Shown: positions 44,067 through 56,596, counted from the stretch's first letter. The stretch: 64,000 nucleotides of DNA from Mycoplasmopsis gallinacea (GCF_012220205.1 NZ_CP047225.1:930001-994000); one strand, 5' to 3'. Notes: a model not told the origin generated them from the sequence alone. A program made the numbers and translations.

Positions 44067-45309
44067 TTTTATCCCCTTTATTATTTAATACATGAATATT
44101 TCAAATTGCTTCAAAAATCCTTTTTAAAACATTTACATCAATTGAATTTCCTGCTTGTCTTCATAATGCTTCTTTAGTTAAAATTCCGCTATTTATAAAT
44201 GGTTTTAACTTGTTAAAATCCTTATCTTCAAATCCCATAATTTTGTAACTTTCTCTTGGCGAAACAAACCTATAATCGAGCTTTTTAGGGTTATTTGCTT
44301 TTAAATTTAAATATCCAACATTTGGAATCCGATCTTGCTTAGTAGTTAGTGTGTTAATGGTGTATTTGTTTTTATGCGCAAATTCTAGGTCATTTAGATC
44401 TCTTCCTTCATTAATCATTCTTACTCTGGAAGGTGTTTTATTAACTAAATAATTGTTTAACTCTTCAAGATTTTTATTATTTAAATCAAAGATTTTATGA
44501 TACTCTTTTTTCCTTTGCTCTAAGGTAGTTAATTTATGCTTGCTACCTAAAGAAAGCAAGTATTCTTTATATTCAGCATCATTTTTAAAAGGGGTTTTGA
44601 TACCTTTAAGCACGCTAATAGCAAAAACCCTTTCTCTTTTTTGGAGCGACCCAAAATCATTAGCATTAAATACAGCTGTGAAGGTTTTATAACCTAATTT
44701 TTTTAATTGATCTTTTCATTGCTCATATTCAGCGTGGTATTGATTAACTAAGTTTTTAACATTTTCCAAAAGTAAATATTTAGGTTTATTTTTAGCTTGC
44801 TTTAAAATCTTTCCGATTTGCCAAACTAAATGGCTTGTGCTTGAATCATCATTAATCCCTTTAGAACGCCCCATATTAGCTACCGACAGCCCTTGACAAG
44901 GGAATGAATAAGTAAGTAGATCAATTTCATGCAAATCTAAAACTTCCCCTGAGACAGCATTAATGTCAGGGAAATTGTTATTTAAAGAGTTTGCTACAGC
45001 TAATACCTTCTTAGTTTCAATTGGTAATCTTTTAATGTATTTTATAGGAGTTTTAGAGTTACTGCTAAAAATCCTTTGTGATAAATACTCATCAATTTTT
45101 GTTTCAGAATTAAACTTATTTTTGCATATTTTTTCAATTTTTGTTTCACTTAAGCCATTATGAATTGATGCATAAGAAATAATTGCTCTTATATCTCAAT
45201 CTGATGTGGCTACTACTTCAAATTCACTCTTTATTTGCTTGTTAACTCACGAAATGCTTTTGTGCTGAGCACCTATACCGGCGAAAGCTTCAAAGACTTT
45301 AATTTTCAT
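44050..45309 (-). CDS. C5-cytosine-specific DNA methyltransferase (419 aa)
   Basis: Motif I is MKIKVFEAFAGIGAQ at the N-terminus, motif IV TYSFPCQGLSVANMG near residue 137 (catalytic Cys), motif VI LLLENVKNL near 183, motif VIII LQKRERVFAI, and motifs IX-X WRQAGNSIDVNVLKRI at the C-terminus: a complete Dcm-type enzyme. It transfers a methyl group to C5 of cytosine; the target is not predictable. It uses both TGG (SHLVWQIG) and TGA for Trp, suggesting acquisition. First gene of a minus-strand module with the DUF262/DUF1524 nuclease. No strong Shine-Dalgarno; a hairpin at 45322-45356 lies just upstream. Confidence 0.92.
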
Positions 45310-45646
45310 ATTCTAGGAATAGACAAAAAAGCTGAATGCTAAGCACTCAACTTTTTTGTATTTTTAAATGAATTAACAAAATGAAAAAGTGGATTTAAAT
45401 TAAAGTTATTATGCAAATAAGTTAAAGTGTGGTTTCTATATATATATATATATATACCGGACACCTTAAATAGATTGTTTTAGATTTAAAAGAGACATAC
45501 AGGGGATAAACCTTGTATGTTTTTTATAAGGGTTTGAAAGGGGGTGAAAAAAAATACCCCCCAATCCCAATTTAATCAATGGTATTGATTCACTTGTCTT
45601 ATTTATGTAAAGATTTTTATTTATTTAAATTAAAAGGATGTAAGAC
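45310..45646. promoter_or_regulatory. Intergenic control region between methyltransferase and prophage
   Basis: Contains a hairpin AAAAAAGCTGAATGCT/AAGCACTCAACTTTTTT (45322-45356), a (TA)10 run (45437-45456) followed by CCGGACACCTTAAATAG, a terminator-like hairpin ACATACAGGG/CCTTGTATGT with six Ts (45495-45526), and a G/C-rich hairpin GGGGGT/ACCCCC enclosed by GGGTTTG/CAATCCC (45531-45568). The two latter hairpins lie in the leader of the DnaB-like gene and may attenuate prophage transcription. The left attachment site is probably here but could not be identified. Confidence 0.4.
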
Positions 45647-46645
45647 ATGACAAATATAGAAACAATTGAAAACACCGAATTTTTTAAATTAGAGAAAACA
45701 ACGGAAACAGAAAAAGACAAATCCGAAAATAACAAATTTAAAACATTGTTTTGTGATAACACAATAAAAGAAATGTTGAACAATAAAATTGAGAATATTG
45801 ATTCAAATGGAATTAAAACAAATTTTAGTGCTTTAGATTCAAACACTAAAGGTTTAACAAATAAACACCTTTATGTTCTAGCAGGAAGAAGCGGAACAGG
45901 TAAGACAACACTTATGATAAATTTGATTAATAACATTATGAAAGAAATAAACCAAAATACAAATGATGTTGTTTTATTTATATCGTTAGAAGTTCCAGCA
46001 AATGAAATTGCTCAAAAGTTTGTAAATTTACATTTTAAAAATAAAGTACTTGACAATTATTCAAAAGATGAGTTGATCGATTTAAAAAATAAATGATTTA
46101 ATGAAGAACACCAAAACAAAACATTTTTAAGATATTTAAAAAACTTAATAATACTTGATAATTACAATTTATATGCTTCGGAATTAATTAATTTAATTAA
46201 TGAAATGAAAAAAGAAAATATGAATGTAAGGGCTTTATTCATTGACCATTTACAAATTTTTAAATATTCATTGCAACAATTAGGTAAAAGGGAAGAAATA
46301 AACAAAATAATGCTAGAGCTTAAAAATATTGCTAAATATTTCAACATCCCTGTTGTTGCTTTGAGTCAATTATCAAGACCGTCAAAAAGTGATTCAATTG
46401 AAAAGGATTGTTTTAATGTTCCAAAACCAAAATTAACAGATTTAAAAGAAAGTAGTTCAATTGAAGAAACAGCAGATGTTGTGGCGTTACTTTATACCGC
46501 TAATGTTTTAAGTGATGACACTGAAATCCTCCATTTATCGATTGATAAAAATAGAAATGGAAAAAAAGCGGTTGAGCGTTTGGGTTTTGATAAAAAATTC
46601 TCTCGTATTGTTTCAATTGGGGAAGATTTCGGACAATGAGAATAA
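45647..46645 (+). CDS. Phage DnaB-like helicase ATPase domain (332 aa)
   Basis: ATG 45647 follows AAAAGGATGTAAGAC. Walker A LAGRSGTGKTTLMINLI is near residue 81, Walker B RALFIDHLQIF near 200, and VVALSQLSRPSK plus DKNRNGKKAVERLGF match the DnaB C-terminal (RecA-like) motifs. The N-terminal DnaB domain is missing; only about 60 unrelated residues precede the ATPase core. Probably the replicative helicase or loader of the phage. The end overlaps the next gene by 10 nt. Confidence 0.85.
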
Positions 46646-48315
46646 CAATAATACCAAAAGAAGAACCCCCTTTTTTCTCAGAGGAAAAACTCGCTCAAAT
46701 CCTTAAATATACTGACGGAGATTTTAATCCTGTTTATGATGCTTATAAATCAAAATGCCTTTATGAAATACAAAGTGGAGCAAAAGGAGTGTCAAAGTCT
46801 TTTGGTGGTGGAATAATTACAATTTACCGCCTTGTGAATGATAAGCGTTTTAATTCTGTTTGATGTCGTAATCAATACAATCACATTAAGAATACACTTG
46901 TCCCTATGTTTAAAAAAATATTGGACTTTTTAGCAGAAGAGCACGGGCTAGATTATCGTGATTATATAGCAATGAACAATGAGGGTTTATATTGAAATTA
47001 TGACGACGGTGGAAAAGGTAGAGCGGTTTTATTTCAAAACTTTGAAAAAACTCAAGCATTCCAAGGTTTAACGTTAATAAAAAATGACTTTCGTTTTGGT
47101 GAGGTGGTTATTGATGAACCAATAGAGGACCCCGTAGATTCTAAACTCTCCGCTTACGATTTGGAAAGACTTTATGAAACACAAGAGGAAAAACTCCCTT
47201 TGCTTTTAATGAATACCATTTTCCGGAACGCAGCACCTGAAGACTTTCAACTAAAAATAAAATTCTTTTATAACATTTTTACTGAAAACCATTTTTTAGT
47301 AAAGAAATACCACAATGAAGCAATAAAGTTTTTACACGATGACGGAACACTAGACAATGAAATCATTGACCAGGTAGTAAATCAAACATATTTACAAAAA
47401 GAGAATAAGGAATTCGGTGACGAGCTTGGTCTCATTGTATCTATGTACTCAAAGTTTTTTGTTCCAAAAAACGCAATGAGTGAAATTCAAAAAAAACAAC
47501 TTGACAACCTTAAAAAAACAAATAAGAGACTTTGAACAATAACAGTGGCCGGTGTTCCATTTAATGACAACCGTTTCAAAGTTGGGTACTACCTCAAAAA
47601 TTACATTTATGAACAAGACGGATCACTCAATAAAAAAATAAAAGTTAATTCAATCAATGATTTTTACAAAAGAGTAGAAAACGGTGAATTGCTTTTAGTT
47701 GTTGACGGGTTTGACCCTGGACTATCAGACAATGCCTCTTGGTGTCGTGTTGGTCTTTTAAATGACGGTAGCATCTGAATTTTGAACGCAATAGAAGATT
47801 TGAAAGAACACCCCTCTTTTGGTTCAAATACTAGATTTATAAGACGGTTAACAAATGAGACATTGATAAACATAATACAGCAACAAAATGAAGAATTAAA
47901 AAAATATTTACCAACTAATCAAATAAATGATTTTGCTTCATTGCTAACTGCTGACAATGACATTGTTCTAGAAAATTTAGCAATATCAGCAATTAACTTG
48001 GATAACATCATTGTAAAACAAGCAAATAGAAGAAGAACAAGAACGGAAAAATTTTCAATTATTGACCGCCAAGATTTCCACAAATGGAGTTTTGACGAGG
48101 GTATCATTCACGTTGTACCTCAAAGTGAAACAAAAACACTTTTAAACCATTTAACTTTACAGGTTATACCAAGTCATGAAGAAAAAAGAGACGAAAAACT
48201 GAATCCGCAAATTTATGATTTAATCAATGCATACGAGATGGCTTTATCTTTAATTTATAAAATAGCAATTGGAATTGCTGCAGAAAAAAGAGAGGTAGCA
48301 AATGGCTTTAACTAA
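46636..48315 (+). CDS. Phage terminase large subunit (559 aa)
   Basis: The N-terminal packaging ATPase has IQSGAKGVSKSFGGGIITIY (degenerate Walker A, near residue 50) and FGEVVIDEPIEDPVDSKLS (Walker B region with acidic pair). The C-terminal half holds LLVVDGFDPGLSDNASWC and further acidic residues consistent with an RNase H-like nuclease. TGA codons at three places are Trp, and TGG is also used. Drives DNA packaging into the prohead with the portal encoded next. No small terminase subunit is recognisable nearby. Start overlaps the helicase gene; the end overlaps the portal gene by 14 nt. Confidence 0.82.
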
Positions 48316-49495
48316 TAAAGAAATATTTGAAAGAGGTATCAAGTTAAAAAATAACATTTTTAACAAAAAAGGTGTTTACGCAAATGGTGAATACATAGTC
48401 CCGGACTCCAAATCTCATTTTGAAGAACAGGGAGCAAATATTCAAATGATTTCACTAGCTACTGACTTGCCTGAAATTGTTGGGACAGGAGACATTGAAA
48501 AGTTTAAAGAATTCCTTTATGAAAATAATTTTTTGGAAATCATTCAAAAATTAGAGTATGAACTCTATAAAAAAGGGTCTTACGCTCTAGGGTTTAATGA
48601 ATTTGGTGAAATAAAGACCGGTGAAGTTCTTGAATACCGAAAAACATTTTCCGGGAGATTGCTTTATCTTAAAGTTAAAACAAATACGATAAAGATAAAG
48701 GACAAGACTTATGAAATCATTGAAGAATGAGACACTGAAAACAATCCTGGATACGTTAGGGAGTATGCTATCAATACATTCACAAAGATAACAATAAAAG
48801 CGTCTGAACTTTTCAAAGATTATAAGCAAAGCATTTGGGACGGTTCTTTTATTCCTTATGTTGTATTTAAAAACAGAGCAGATGAAAAACCTGACATTGC
48901 TATTGCTGACGAGTCTTTATTCCAAATGTTGGATGTTAAGCTCAAAGCTCTTATGTTAGATACTTTTTATTCCTCTCCAATTCCTGCCGTTTCTTGAAAT
49001 CAAGGGGGTTTAGCGGATAAGGTAATCAATGCGCTTTTTTCACAAGATGGTGACCGTATTGTCAAATTTTCTACAACTGAACTTGCTTCATTCCAAAAAC
49101 CTCTTGAAATCATTCAGGTAGCAAGTCAAAGCACAAGCATAATGGCTAATATTGAAAGTATTAAACAGTGAATTAAAAACTATTTAATGTTTAAAAAGGA
49201 CACTGGTGATTTTGGAACAAAGAACATGCACACTGCAGAAGTTCAACAATTCAATTCCGATTTTGAGGATTATATTGAAACAAAAGCAAACTTGAGACAA
49301 ATTTACTATAAAAAGTTTTTCCAAATGATAGCAATTTCATTTTTTAGTGATTTAGTCATAAATAGTGTAATTGTTGTGGGTTCTACTCAATGATTGGAAA
49401 AAAGAGCACAAAAAGCGCTATCAAATCAAAATGGTGTGATAATCAATCAAGGAAATAACGAAGCGAGTGAAAACGGGGATTTAAACAATGAATAG
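48302..49495 (+). CDS. Phage portal protein (397 aa)
   Basis: ATG 48302 has GAGAGGTAGCAA upstream. Called from position directly after the terminase, length, and portal-like composition: an N-terminal segment with ISLATDLPEIVGTGD, a clip/stem region with IWDGSFIPYVVFKN, and a C-terminal helical part (LRQIYYKKFFQMIAISFF). It would form the dodecameric DNA gate of the capsid. The stop overlaps the next ATG by 8 nt. Not recognisable from one motif, so context carries much of the weight. Confidence 0.65.
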
Positions 49496-51347
49496 AGCAT
49501 CATTCTTTGAGACTGAACAAAATAAAACTTTATACATTTATAAAGCAATTACAAAAGATAATACAACATTAACATTTGAAAAAAATTCTGTAAATGTTAT
49601 TGCTTTGGAAATGGTAAAGGTTGTGGATGCTTTAATCTTATCAAAAGGTTCACAACCTATTTTAGACAGTAGTGAGACGGTGATAAAGTTATCAAGTGCG
49701 CAAACTTTTTCGCTTCAATTAAATGAACATTTAAATTTTGAATTAAATGACTTTTTTCTCTTTTCATTTAAAGACTTATCAATTCTACCAAGTCCAAACG
49801 TTTTAAATGATTTGTATTATATCCAGGACAAAAGTCAAATGATTGAACTTTATGAAGAAGAGTTCGAGGAAATAAACATCACACAATTAAAGTTTTTAAA
49901 AGAGTTAAACGGTGTCGATTTTATAATCACAACAAATGTAGAAGACTACAAAAATGCTTTTCATACACAGGGTAAGAAAACAGTAAATTTTTATTTAAAT
50001 GATCCAACACTATTAAATTCAATAACCTTATACCAAAACACAAAAGGAATCATAAGCAGAGTAAAAAGCGAATATGTTCGGCAAAGTTCTGTAAGTAATG
50101 AATTTAAACCTTTTATGTTTTTTGTGAATCCTATAAATGTAAAAGCAAATACGTATGATTATTATTTTTGGACTTTAAGCAATTACAAAAATTTAAATCC
50201 TAGAAATCTTTTTTTGTTTAGAGAAAACGGGAATCAATTGAATTTGCTTAATTTATTGAATTTAGACAGTGAAGCATACGCAGTAATAAAAGCATGTTGT
50301 TATGTTACTAGTGTTTTAACTTCTCCAAATACTTCAGATTTTAATGATGAATTTAAAAAGACATATACAATGGAGAATACACCTAATAACTATAACAATA
50401 ATCAAATTCAAAGAATAATTGACAAGTATAAAAATTCAGGACAAACTGACGCAGCGGCTAACTTTAAAGCTGTTGTATATGCTTTAAGTAATCACATAAA
50501 AAGCGATTTCAATTATGGCGGTGGAATGAAAAAGGGCTTTACCCTTACTACTCCTTTTTACATTGAATACGTACAATCAAAACCAGAACCCACTTTTTAT
50601 TTGCGTAGTGACCATTTTTGAATTGGTTCGACAAGTGTCACAGGTAAATTTGGAAATGAATTTTTAAATTTAAATAGTTTTATGTACGACGGTTCACAAA
50701 TCCAATTGCCTATTGTGCCAGATGAAATTGAAGAACTAGATTTTTCACAAAATCCAATTGACTTTAACGAGAAGAGTTTAAATCTGAATTATCCAATTTG
50801 GTTTTTTTCATCTGATAACAAAATCGCTGATTTTTTCAATTTTAAACTTGAAAGCATAGCAGATGATGAAATAGTTGAACGTACATACGAATTTTCCGGA
50901 ACGTCTAAAGCATCAAGTTCTGAAATTGCGGAGCGCTTTATTAATGATGTAGGTATAAACTACAAAGTGATTGGTTCGACGGTTTTATCTACAAGGACAT
51001 CAACAACTGGTACACCCAACTATTACAATCCATATTCACAAGAAACAACCTATATATACGAAACAATTAAAGTGACAGGGAGAAAGGTTATAGACGGAAG
51101 CAAGTTTTTTGAAAATAGGACTGATTTTATTTTTATCAACAAAAATGATTTAAAGAAAAATTTAGCCGGTTTGTTTCCTGAAGGTCGCGGCTCTCTTGAA
51201 ATTCAAACAGAGAACGTTGACAATTTGGACAATTTAAAAATCACATCACTTTATTTAGATATTTCTCACATCACTGTAAATGGTTTTTCGGTGGTGGTTA
51301 ATGAAGATATTAAAAAGCGCCACAATTTAAGTTTTAAATTTTGATAG
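49488..51347 (+). CDS. Phage structural protein of unknown role (619 aa)
   Basis: Starts at ATG 49488 inside the portal gene and ends TGA(Trp)-TAG at 51347. Rich in Asn, Phe, Tyr and Thr with many beta-prone segments; a central TSTTGTPNYYNPYSQETTYI stretch is low complexity. No family recognised. Its place between portal and candidate scaffold suggests a virion protein, such as a minor capsid, connector or adhesin component. Uses TGG at some Trp positions. Confidence 0.6.
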
Positions 51348-51386
51348 AAAGGATACGGGAACTGCTGCCCTTAAAGACGGACATTT

Positions 51387-51899
51387 ATGAAAATAATCGA
51401 TTTACTTTCACAAAAATTTAATTTAAGTGTGAATGATGTTCTAAAGTCATTAGAACTATCACCAGACTATAAGCAAATTGATTTGCTTAAATCATTAGGT
51501 ATTTACTCAATGTTTGAAACAAAAGACCAACACGAGGAATACATAAAAAACAAGCTCAAAAATTACCACGATCAAATAGCTAGCAGGGAAAATGAGAGCA
51601 AGGAAAAAGACCAAAGAATTCAAGACCTTGAAAACTTACAAAACCAAACACTTGAAAAATTGAATAGTGTTATCAATAACGAAATTCAAAAACTCAATTT
51701 TTACGGAAATGTAAAAGCACAAGACTTGGATTTTAATGAGTTAGATTTTCAAAATCTAAAGGGTTCAATTCTTAACCAAGCAAAGCAAAAAAAATTGAAC
51801 CATAAAAGAAACAGAACAAATAGAACAACCAAAACCAACAAGACCGAGTGAAAGCAAGGTCTTTGGTTATGGGATCGTAACAAAAAATTAAAGGAGTAA
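51387..51899 (+). CDS. Candidate phage scaffold protein (170 aa)
   Basis: ATG 51387 has AAAGACGGACATTT upstream. The middle is strongly coiled coil (KNKLKNYHDQIASRENESKE, QRIQDLENLQNQTLEKL), and the C-terminus is basic (KLNHKRNRTNRTTKTNKTEW). A small coiled-coil protein just before the major capsid gene is typical of scaffolding proteins. In code 4 it runs through TGA at 51849 to TAA 51899, 5 nt before the capsid ATG. Confidence 0.6.
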
Positions 51900-51903
51900 A
51901 CAA

Positions 51904-52875
51904 ATGGCTGAATTAACTTTAAAAAAAGCAGTTGGCGATGCTATAACACTTGCAGCAGCTAACAAAGTAGCAGGGGAGATGTTAAAACTTGAAGAAATCA
52001 CAAGGGCTGAACTTATTTCAATTGCTTCTGACAAATCTTTATTTAATGAATTAACAAAAGGAACCGCAACACTTGAAGCATCTCCTTATGCTATCACTGT
52101 CTCAAAAATTCAAGGTAGCAAGTGAGAAGAAAAAACAGGTGTAGGTGCTGGTACTGTTGATAAGTTTAGAATTTCAAAACCTCTTACAATTAATTTCAAT
52201 AAACCTATTTATGCGCATGAAGCAATTACAGCATTTGAGCAAACACTAGGAATGCCTGAAGTGCTTACCCCTAAATTAACAAAAATGCTCCAAGAGTTTC
52301 AAAAGATGTATGAGCGTACAAGTTTTAAGGATTTAGAAAACAAAATCATAAAAGACAACAAGCAGGTTGATTTTGATGTAGCAAGTAAAACAGCAAAAGA
52401 AATTTACGAGAAAATTGTAGAAGAAGCAACAAAATTAACTGAAACAATTGACCTAGAGCAAGGGATTGATTTAATTGATAGGGAGCAAGTTGTCGTGTTT
52501 GTTAAACCTTTAGTGTTTGACAAAATCGCTACAATGGGACTTGTTGGAGATAGGGTTACAGAAACATTAGCAGGGGGACAATATTCAATTGTACAACTTG
52601 GTGGGTATAAAGTATTTTCAAACCCTTACCTTTCACAATTTGATGTTGTTATCTCTACTAATTTCGTAGCCGCTGGTGCTGAAAGAGTAATAGCTGCTAA
52701 TGTAGAAAGAATGGCACCAAGCAATGACATGGCTGTCTACTTTGAGGGTGCTTTTGCTACTGGTGTGCTTTGAGACAATTTAACAGTTGGAATTGCTAAC
52801 GGAAGCAAATCAGCACAACATGAAAACGAAATCATTCAAGCAAAACCAGAGGGCGAAAGACTTAAAACATCTTAA
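51904..52875 (+). CDS. Phage major capsid protein (323 aa)
   Basis: ATG 51904 follows AAAGGAGTAAACAA, the strongest ribosome-binding site of the operon, fitting a highly expressed gene. Sequence features (N-terminal helix, ATLEASPYAITVSKIQGSKW, EEKTGVGAGTVDKFRISKPL, AGGQYSIVQLGGYKVFSNPY, AAGAERVIAANVERM) are typical of HK97-fold coat proteins, including a C-terminal domain with an Ala/Gly-rich strand. Length is normal. Function rests on layout and order, not on a diagnostic motif. Confidence 0.7.
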
Positions 52876-52883
52876 AAAAATAA

Positions 52884-54218
52884 ATGTTATTAATTGAAAC
52901 AAACCCAATACTTTTACCGATTAAAAAACAACAAGACACAGCAAAGGGGCAAAATTCGTTTTGGAATTTTCTAAAAAAAGCTGTGTCTTTTCTTATTGAT
53001 GTAGTTATTGAAATAGCGGCAGACTCTATTGCTATTTTAACTGGTACAGGCGCTGCGGGTCGTTTTCTAATTAAGGGAGCAGCTCACTTTATAAAAAATA
53101 TTGCTACAAGTTTAGTACAAACCGGACAAGTAAATTGAAAAACTGTTTTAATGAGCACAGCAATGGATGCACTTTTATTTGCTCGTTTTAATGTTTCGCA
53201 ATTAGCTAAAAAAGGGCAAGGAATAATTGGAAAACTTTCCAAAGGGATAATGAAAGGGATAGAGAAAGGGAAACAAGTCAAAAAACTTTATAACTTTTTA
53301 AAAAAAGGAGTAGCAGACAAAATTGAAGATATAGCCAAAGAGTTAGCAGGTAAAAAGTTTATTCAAAACTCACGTTTTTTATCTTTTATATTTAATAAAA
53401 AATTAGTGGACAACTCTTTCAAATACGGAAAAATGGCCTTTGAAGCAATAAAAGACCCCTTGTCTTTAATTGTAAAAGGTCAAGCGTTTTTGATGCGTAA
53501 AACAAAAGAAAAAGCACAAAAGATGTTTCAAAAAGTTCAATACGCTTATTTTAATAAGCTCATTAACTTACAAGTAAAAAAAGGTAAGTTGAACCAACAA
53601 ACAAAAAAATACTGATTGAGAGCAATGAACCAAGAGAATAAAGGTCAATTGTTTTTTAATTCAAAATGACTATCAGGGGTAAGAGTTTACAATCAAGACT
53701 ACTGAGACCAAACCGGTGGGGACATTGCTTTTATGCTTTATTTTAAAACAGACGCAACAGGCGGAAAAACTATTCCAGGAAAGAAAAGACCACTAAGACC
53801 AGGAAAAAGACCCCTTGAGCTATCTTTACCCTTACAAACTTTTTTGAACTTTATAAAGGCAGAAAGTCCAGGGCGTTTTTATCTTGACAATATCGCTTGG
53901 GGTTGAATAAAAGGTAAGGGAGTAAGAAACTTAAAAGACGGGCTTTATTTCGAAGATTTGGAAAGTTTAAAACTTTCAAAAGACTTTGAGCGTTTTCGTT
54001 TAGAATATGAAGCATTTGACCGTGAGGCATTAACTGAAGAACTCGCACTCAATACAAAATACACAAAAGCACATAGAACAAACAAAACACAATTCAATTT
54101 GGGTGTTTTTAAAACCCAAGACAATAAATATGTTGTTAAACCTGTTTATGGCGTTGATACTTTTCAAAACTCTATTTTTACAAGTAAGAGAGTTAAGAAA
54201 TTAAAACCAAAAAACTAA
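52884..54218 (+). CDS. Phage protein with amphipathic Lys-rich N-terminal half (444 aa)
   Basis: Starts 8 nt after the capsid stop with no Shine-Dalgarno, so reinitiation is likely. Residues 30-80 are hydrophobic (SFLIDVVIEIAADSIAIL, AAGRFLIKGAAHFIKNIA), residues 90-200 are Lys-rich helices, and the C-terminal half is Trp/Tyr-rich and looks globular (FMLYFKTDATGGKTIPGKK). TGA Trp codons join three fragments. Unrecognised; a tail-tape, injection or membrane-active virion protein are possibilities. Confidence 0.6.
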
Positions 54219-54230
54219 AGGAGCAAACAA

Positions 54231-55730
54231 ATGACTTATGAACAAATAAGCAAAGTCCTTGGAATTTCTCTCCAGGACTATAATCAAAAAAATAATAGTT
54301 TAACCGGGGATTTTAAAGTTTCCAAGTTGTTAGCTAAAATAAGCGGCACAGAAGATGAAAACACTAATTTTAAAAAGTTAGTAAGTAACATTTTTGAAAC
54401 TTGTGACGCTCTTATCAATCAAAAAGCAAGCATTATTTTTGAACGCTTGGAATTTAACACCGAGCACATAACTGAATTAATAAGTCCAAAAAGGGTAGAA
54501 CTTTTAAGGAGTTGTATTTATAATGAAATTGCTTTCCGTATTTCAACTAATCAATACCCTGAAAACATTAATAGTGTAAACCTTTTAAGCAGCAGCGTAA
54601 ATGTTTATGGAGATGTTAGAACATTCGGAATTGCTGATTCATTTTTAAACCCTGTGGCACAAAGAATTTTAGTCAATTCAGATTTTGAAAACATTGAAAC
54701 AGATATCAATGAATATTTAAACAATATTAGCGTTGTAGGAAAACAAGAATTTACACAAAAGATTTCTGAACTTTCTACTTATATCAATTCATTAAATGAA
54801 GAACGTAAACAATCAATTTTGAAGCTGCATGCTCTTTTACAACACGAGCGAAATTTATGAACCGATGCAATTAATCAAAATACTTTTGATTTAAATCGTC
54901 GTCTTGTAATGGTTGAATTACCACTAATGAACATTCAAAGCGTTTTAAATAATCAAAAAGAAACAACCGAAAACATAAAAAGCGATTTAGAAAGCACAAA
55001 AAGCACTCTTTTAAGCGTGGAAACTAAACAAAGGGAACAAATTACCCAAGGACTTGAAAACGTTAAAAATGACCTATTAGAAAAGCAAAGGGTAATCAAT
55101 GAAGCACAAGGGGCAGCAATTTCAAACCTTAAAACAAAACAAACAGAAATTGATGAAAAATTAAAGAAAATTCCATACAATGACATTAATTTTACTCATT
55201 GATTTAAACAAACATTAAGCGACATTGATGAAACATACGAAATCATTAATCAAAGTATTGATGAAAGTTCAACCATTGAGGAGTTAAAACAAAAAGACCA
55301 GGAACTTGAAAATGCATTAGAGAGAAAAGTGGAATACGACTCAATCCAAGAAATACAATCCAATTTTGCACAAATACAATCCAGAATGAATGAACTTGAA
55401 AGCAGAGAGCCAAGCGGAACAGGTAATACATCACAAAACCCACAAATTGAAGCAAACACAAATGAAATTGCAAGAGTTGCAACCAACCTTGGAAAAACAA
55501 ACAAAAGAGTTCAGACACTTGAAAATTTAAATCTTTCCGAAGAACTTAAAGCAATTAAATTCGACCTTAAATCACTTTACGAGTTTGTTGTAAAATTTGT
55601 TTTCAAAGGACACATAATGCACGCAGACCAAATTGATTACCCAAATTCATTTGATGAAAATGAGGCACAAACTTGAAGCGATGAACCACACTTTAACTGA
55701 GAAGCGAAAGGGCTTACAAATGACAATTAA
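54231..55730 (+). CDS. Phage coiled-coil tail or fibre-like protein (499 aa)
   Basis: ATG 54231 follows AAAGGAGCAAACAA. The N-terminal 250 residues look globular; residues 240-400 are long coiled coil with repeated polar heptads (QKETTENIKSDLESTKSTLL, RMNELESREPSGTG). Such a stalk in a late operon suggests a fibre or adsorption protein. The 3' end overlaps a 33-codon gene by 11 nt. No enzymatic motif seen. Confidence 0.6.
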
Positions 55731-55821
55731 ATTAACCAAAGAAAAAAATTTTTTAACAAAATACATCATATTTAAAAAAGACAAGGACGTCAATAAATGG
55801 ACACAGTTTATTCAATTTTAG
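55720..55821 (+). CDS. Very small prophage gene, 33 aa
   Basis: ATG 55720 with AAAGGG seven nt upstream, inside the end of the coiled-coil gene, and TAG at 55821 overlapping the holin-like start at 55797. The product is basic (MTIKLTKEKNFLTKYIIFKK). Tight overlaps on both sides favour translation, but its size makes the call uncertain. Confidence 0.4.
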   Translation: MTIKLTKEKNFLTKYIIFKKDKDVNKWTQFIQF

Positions 55822-56150
55822 CTAGCGGCGGCACTGGTGCGTTTATTGTGCTTTTATTCTTTGTAATTAAATGACTAATGGACAAGAAAGGAGAAAGCAA
55901 AATCAAAACACAAAATGGAAATATAAACATAACAAACCAAACCAAACAAGATACCGCAAATGAATTAATAATCAAGATGCTAGAAACGCAAGAGAAAAAA
56001 CTCGACTTAATGAATAAGGAAATCACAAAAAACATAGAGGATACAAAAAGACTATCGCGAGCATTCTCGGTGTATGTCCGTCATAATGGAGCAAAACCAG
56101 AGATTAAAGAAATAATAAGCCAATTACTTGATACAGATAATAAGGAGTAA
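55797..56150 (+). CDS. Holin-like single-pass membrane protein (117 aa)
   Basis: ATG 55797 follows AAGGACGTCAATAA. Residues 6-25 form one membrane helix (SILASGGTGAFIVLLFFVIK), followed by a charged, partly coiled-coil tail. Late position, size and topology suggest a holin or haemolysin XhlA-like lysis protein. Mycoplasmas lack a wall, so release may need only membrane disruption; no endolysin is present nearby. Confidence 0.5.
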
Positions 56151-56154
56151 CATT

Positions 56155-56376
56155 ATGGGATTTATTAACTTTTTAAAAAAAGCATTTGAAAAAATTAAAT
56201 GAATATTTGCTCAAACAGTTAAAAGCACATTAAAATGCTTTTTAAATATTCAATTAAACCAAGAGCAATACGATTTATTAAAACAGGTATTCGAAAAACA
56301 CAAAAAGATTTTTGAACCTGTTCAGCTTCCTACTCCAAAGCCTGAAAAGGTAGAAACAGAAGAAGAACAAGACTAA
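56155..56376 (+). CDS. Small prophage protein, 73 aa
   Basis: ATG 56155 has AAGGAGTAACATT, where the ribosome-binding site includes the previous stop. The N-terminal amphipathic helix (MGFINFLKKAFEKIKWIFAQ) and acidic C-terminus (KVETEEEQD) suggest a membrane-associated peptide, possibly cooperating with the holin-like protein. Last gene of the rightward operon, followed by a terminator. Confidence 0.6.
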
Positions 56377-56415
56377 CAAGCTAAAAAGTTGGAAAAATTA
56401 AAATATGTATTTAAA

Positions 56416-56439
56416 AACAGCAGCCTTGCGGTTGCTGTT
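56416..56439 (+). terminator. Terminator of the prophage late operon
   Basis: AACAGCAGCC-TTGC-GGTTGCTGTT stem (one wobble) followed by a T-rich tail and a (TTA)n run to about 56459. The rest of 56377-56638 has no gene I can support. Confidence 0.8.
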
Positions 56440-56596
56440 GTTTTATTATTATTATTATTTTGGTATGACACCAATTTAAAAACTTTTTACAATTGTTATT
56501 AGAATGTACAAATTTTAAAAAAGGAACTGTATGAAATTTTTATTTATTTAAAAAATAAGTATTGTCTTGCCACTAACGCATTTCGTGCTGAAGCTT

